Shown: positions 63,708-64,000 of the stretch, in pieces
How positions within the stretch are numbered: the first letter of the stretch is position 1
Layout of the letters: every line of letters starts with the position of its first letter
From: Chrysopilus asiliformis
Taxonomy: Eukaryota; Arthropoda; Insecta; Diptera; Rhagionidae
Assembly: GCA_964034945.1 (NCBI GenBank)
Contig: OZ035962.1
Location: 26,843,530-26,907,529 of the forward strand
DNA: 64,000 bases
Direction of reading: 5' to 3'
Notes under the pieces: generated by a model
What the model was told of the DNA's origin: nothing
Databases searched by the model: none
The model's input: only the letters and a program-made list of their open reading frames with translations
Translations under genes and position numbers: made by a program

Positions 63708-64000
63708 TACTTTATATGAGAGCATACCGAGTTTTTATAGAAAATTTTCCATTTGTAGGGGGGAGGGGTAAGGAGTGGATTTTGATTTGTTTTTTTCATA
63801 GTTTTAGCCATAGCTTATAGGGAAAGATCCTTTAATGTGCGGAAAAGTTTTGTAAAATCATATTCTCATTACTATGTAATTTGTATGGAAGGAATGGTAC
63901 GATTTTGCCCGTTTATATCTGACACTTTATTCCGCGAATTTGTTTTTGTAACATTAAACCGTTGACATTACGATACAAAATTTTGAAATTTATGCGAGAA
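63708..64000. other. Right edge, repeat-like
   Basis: No gene. Phrases such as GGAGGGGTAAGGAGTGG and GATTTTGCCCGTTTATATC suggest more interspersed repeat running out of the window. Confidence 0.35.

Overview
The window is eukaryotic, AT-rich and intron-bearing: short GT-AG introns, poly-pyrimidine acceptors, and genes separated by repeat-filled spacers. The proteins read most closely like fly orthologues. The PTP1B-family gene in particular matches Drosophila Ptp61F from N-terminus to ER tail. I therefore read it as an insect nuclear contig, most probably from a dipteran; genus not resolved.

Layout, left to right. (1) Armc8 (+, 243-4328), an ARM-repeat subunit of the CTLH/GID ubiquitin ligase, converges on (2) ICA69/Ica1 (-, 6431-8766), a BAR-domain trafficking protein. 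(3) ICA69 is divergent from Ptp61F (+, 10364-15445); their 1.6 kb spacer carries two inverted-repeat elements. (4) 15446-28868 is a 13.4 kb stretch without a host gene. It holds TTAA-flanked piggyBac-like elements (one with a 59-codon zinc-finger ORF), Harbinger-like MITEs, foldback palindromes, a 122-bp tandem array, an LTR remnant and a 16-bp minisatellite. (5) A cathepsin D-like aspartic protease (-, 28869-30572). (6) A spacer with a decayed PIF/Harbinger transposase. (7) A giant gene (-, 34024-54931) encoding about 5561 aa, 5225 codons of them in a single 15.7 kb exon. It is Ser/Lys/Glu-rich, carries SUMO-interaction-like motifs and has helical regions near each end; I do not recognise it. 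(8) IER3IP1/Yos1 (+, 56739-57227) and Blos2/BLOC1S2 (-, 57282-57795), convergent with only 54 bp between stop codons. (9) 57796-64000, gene-free, with two pogo/Tigger-like MITEs and a Helitron-like end.

Several of the conserved genes touch membrane trafficking or protein turnover: ICA69 (secretory granules), IER3IP1 (ER-Golgi), BLOC1S2 (lysosome-related organelles), the aspartic protease (lysosome) and Armc8 (ubiquitin ligase). I see no operon-like logic and treat this as ordinary gene neighbourhood. No rRNA, tRNA or CRISPR was found. Splice sites were set by hand from frame continuity and homology recalled from memory. Every multi-exon model given closes in frame, but none has been checked against transcripts. 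No clear new biological system is evident. The best leads are the giant SIM-bearing protein, the TTAA element with its zinc-finger ORF, and the Ptp61F stop codon that overlaps the last 5' splice site.
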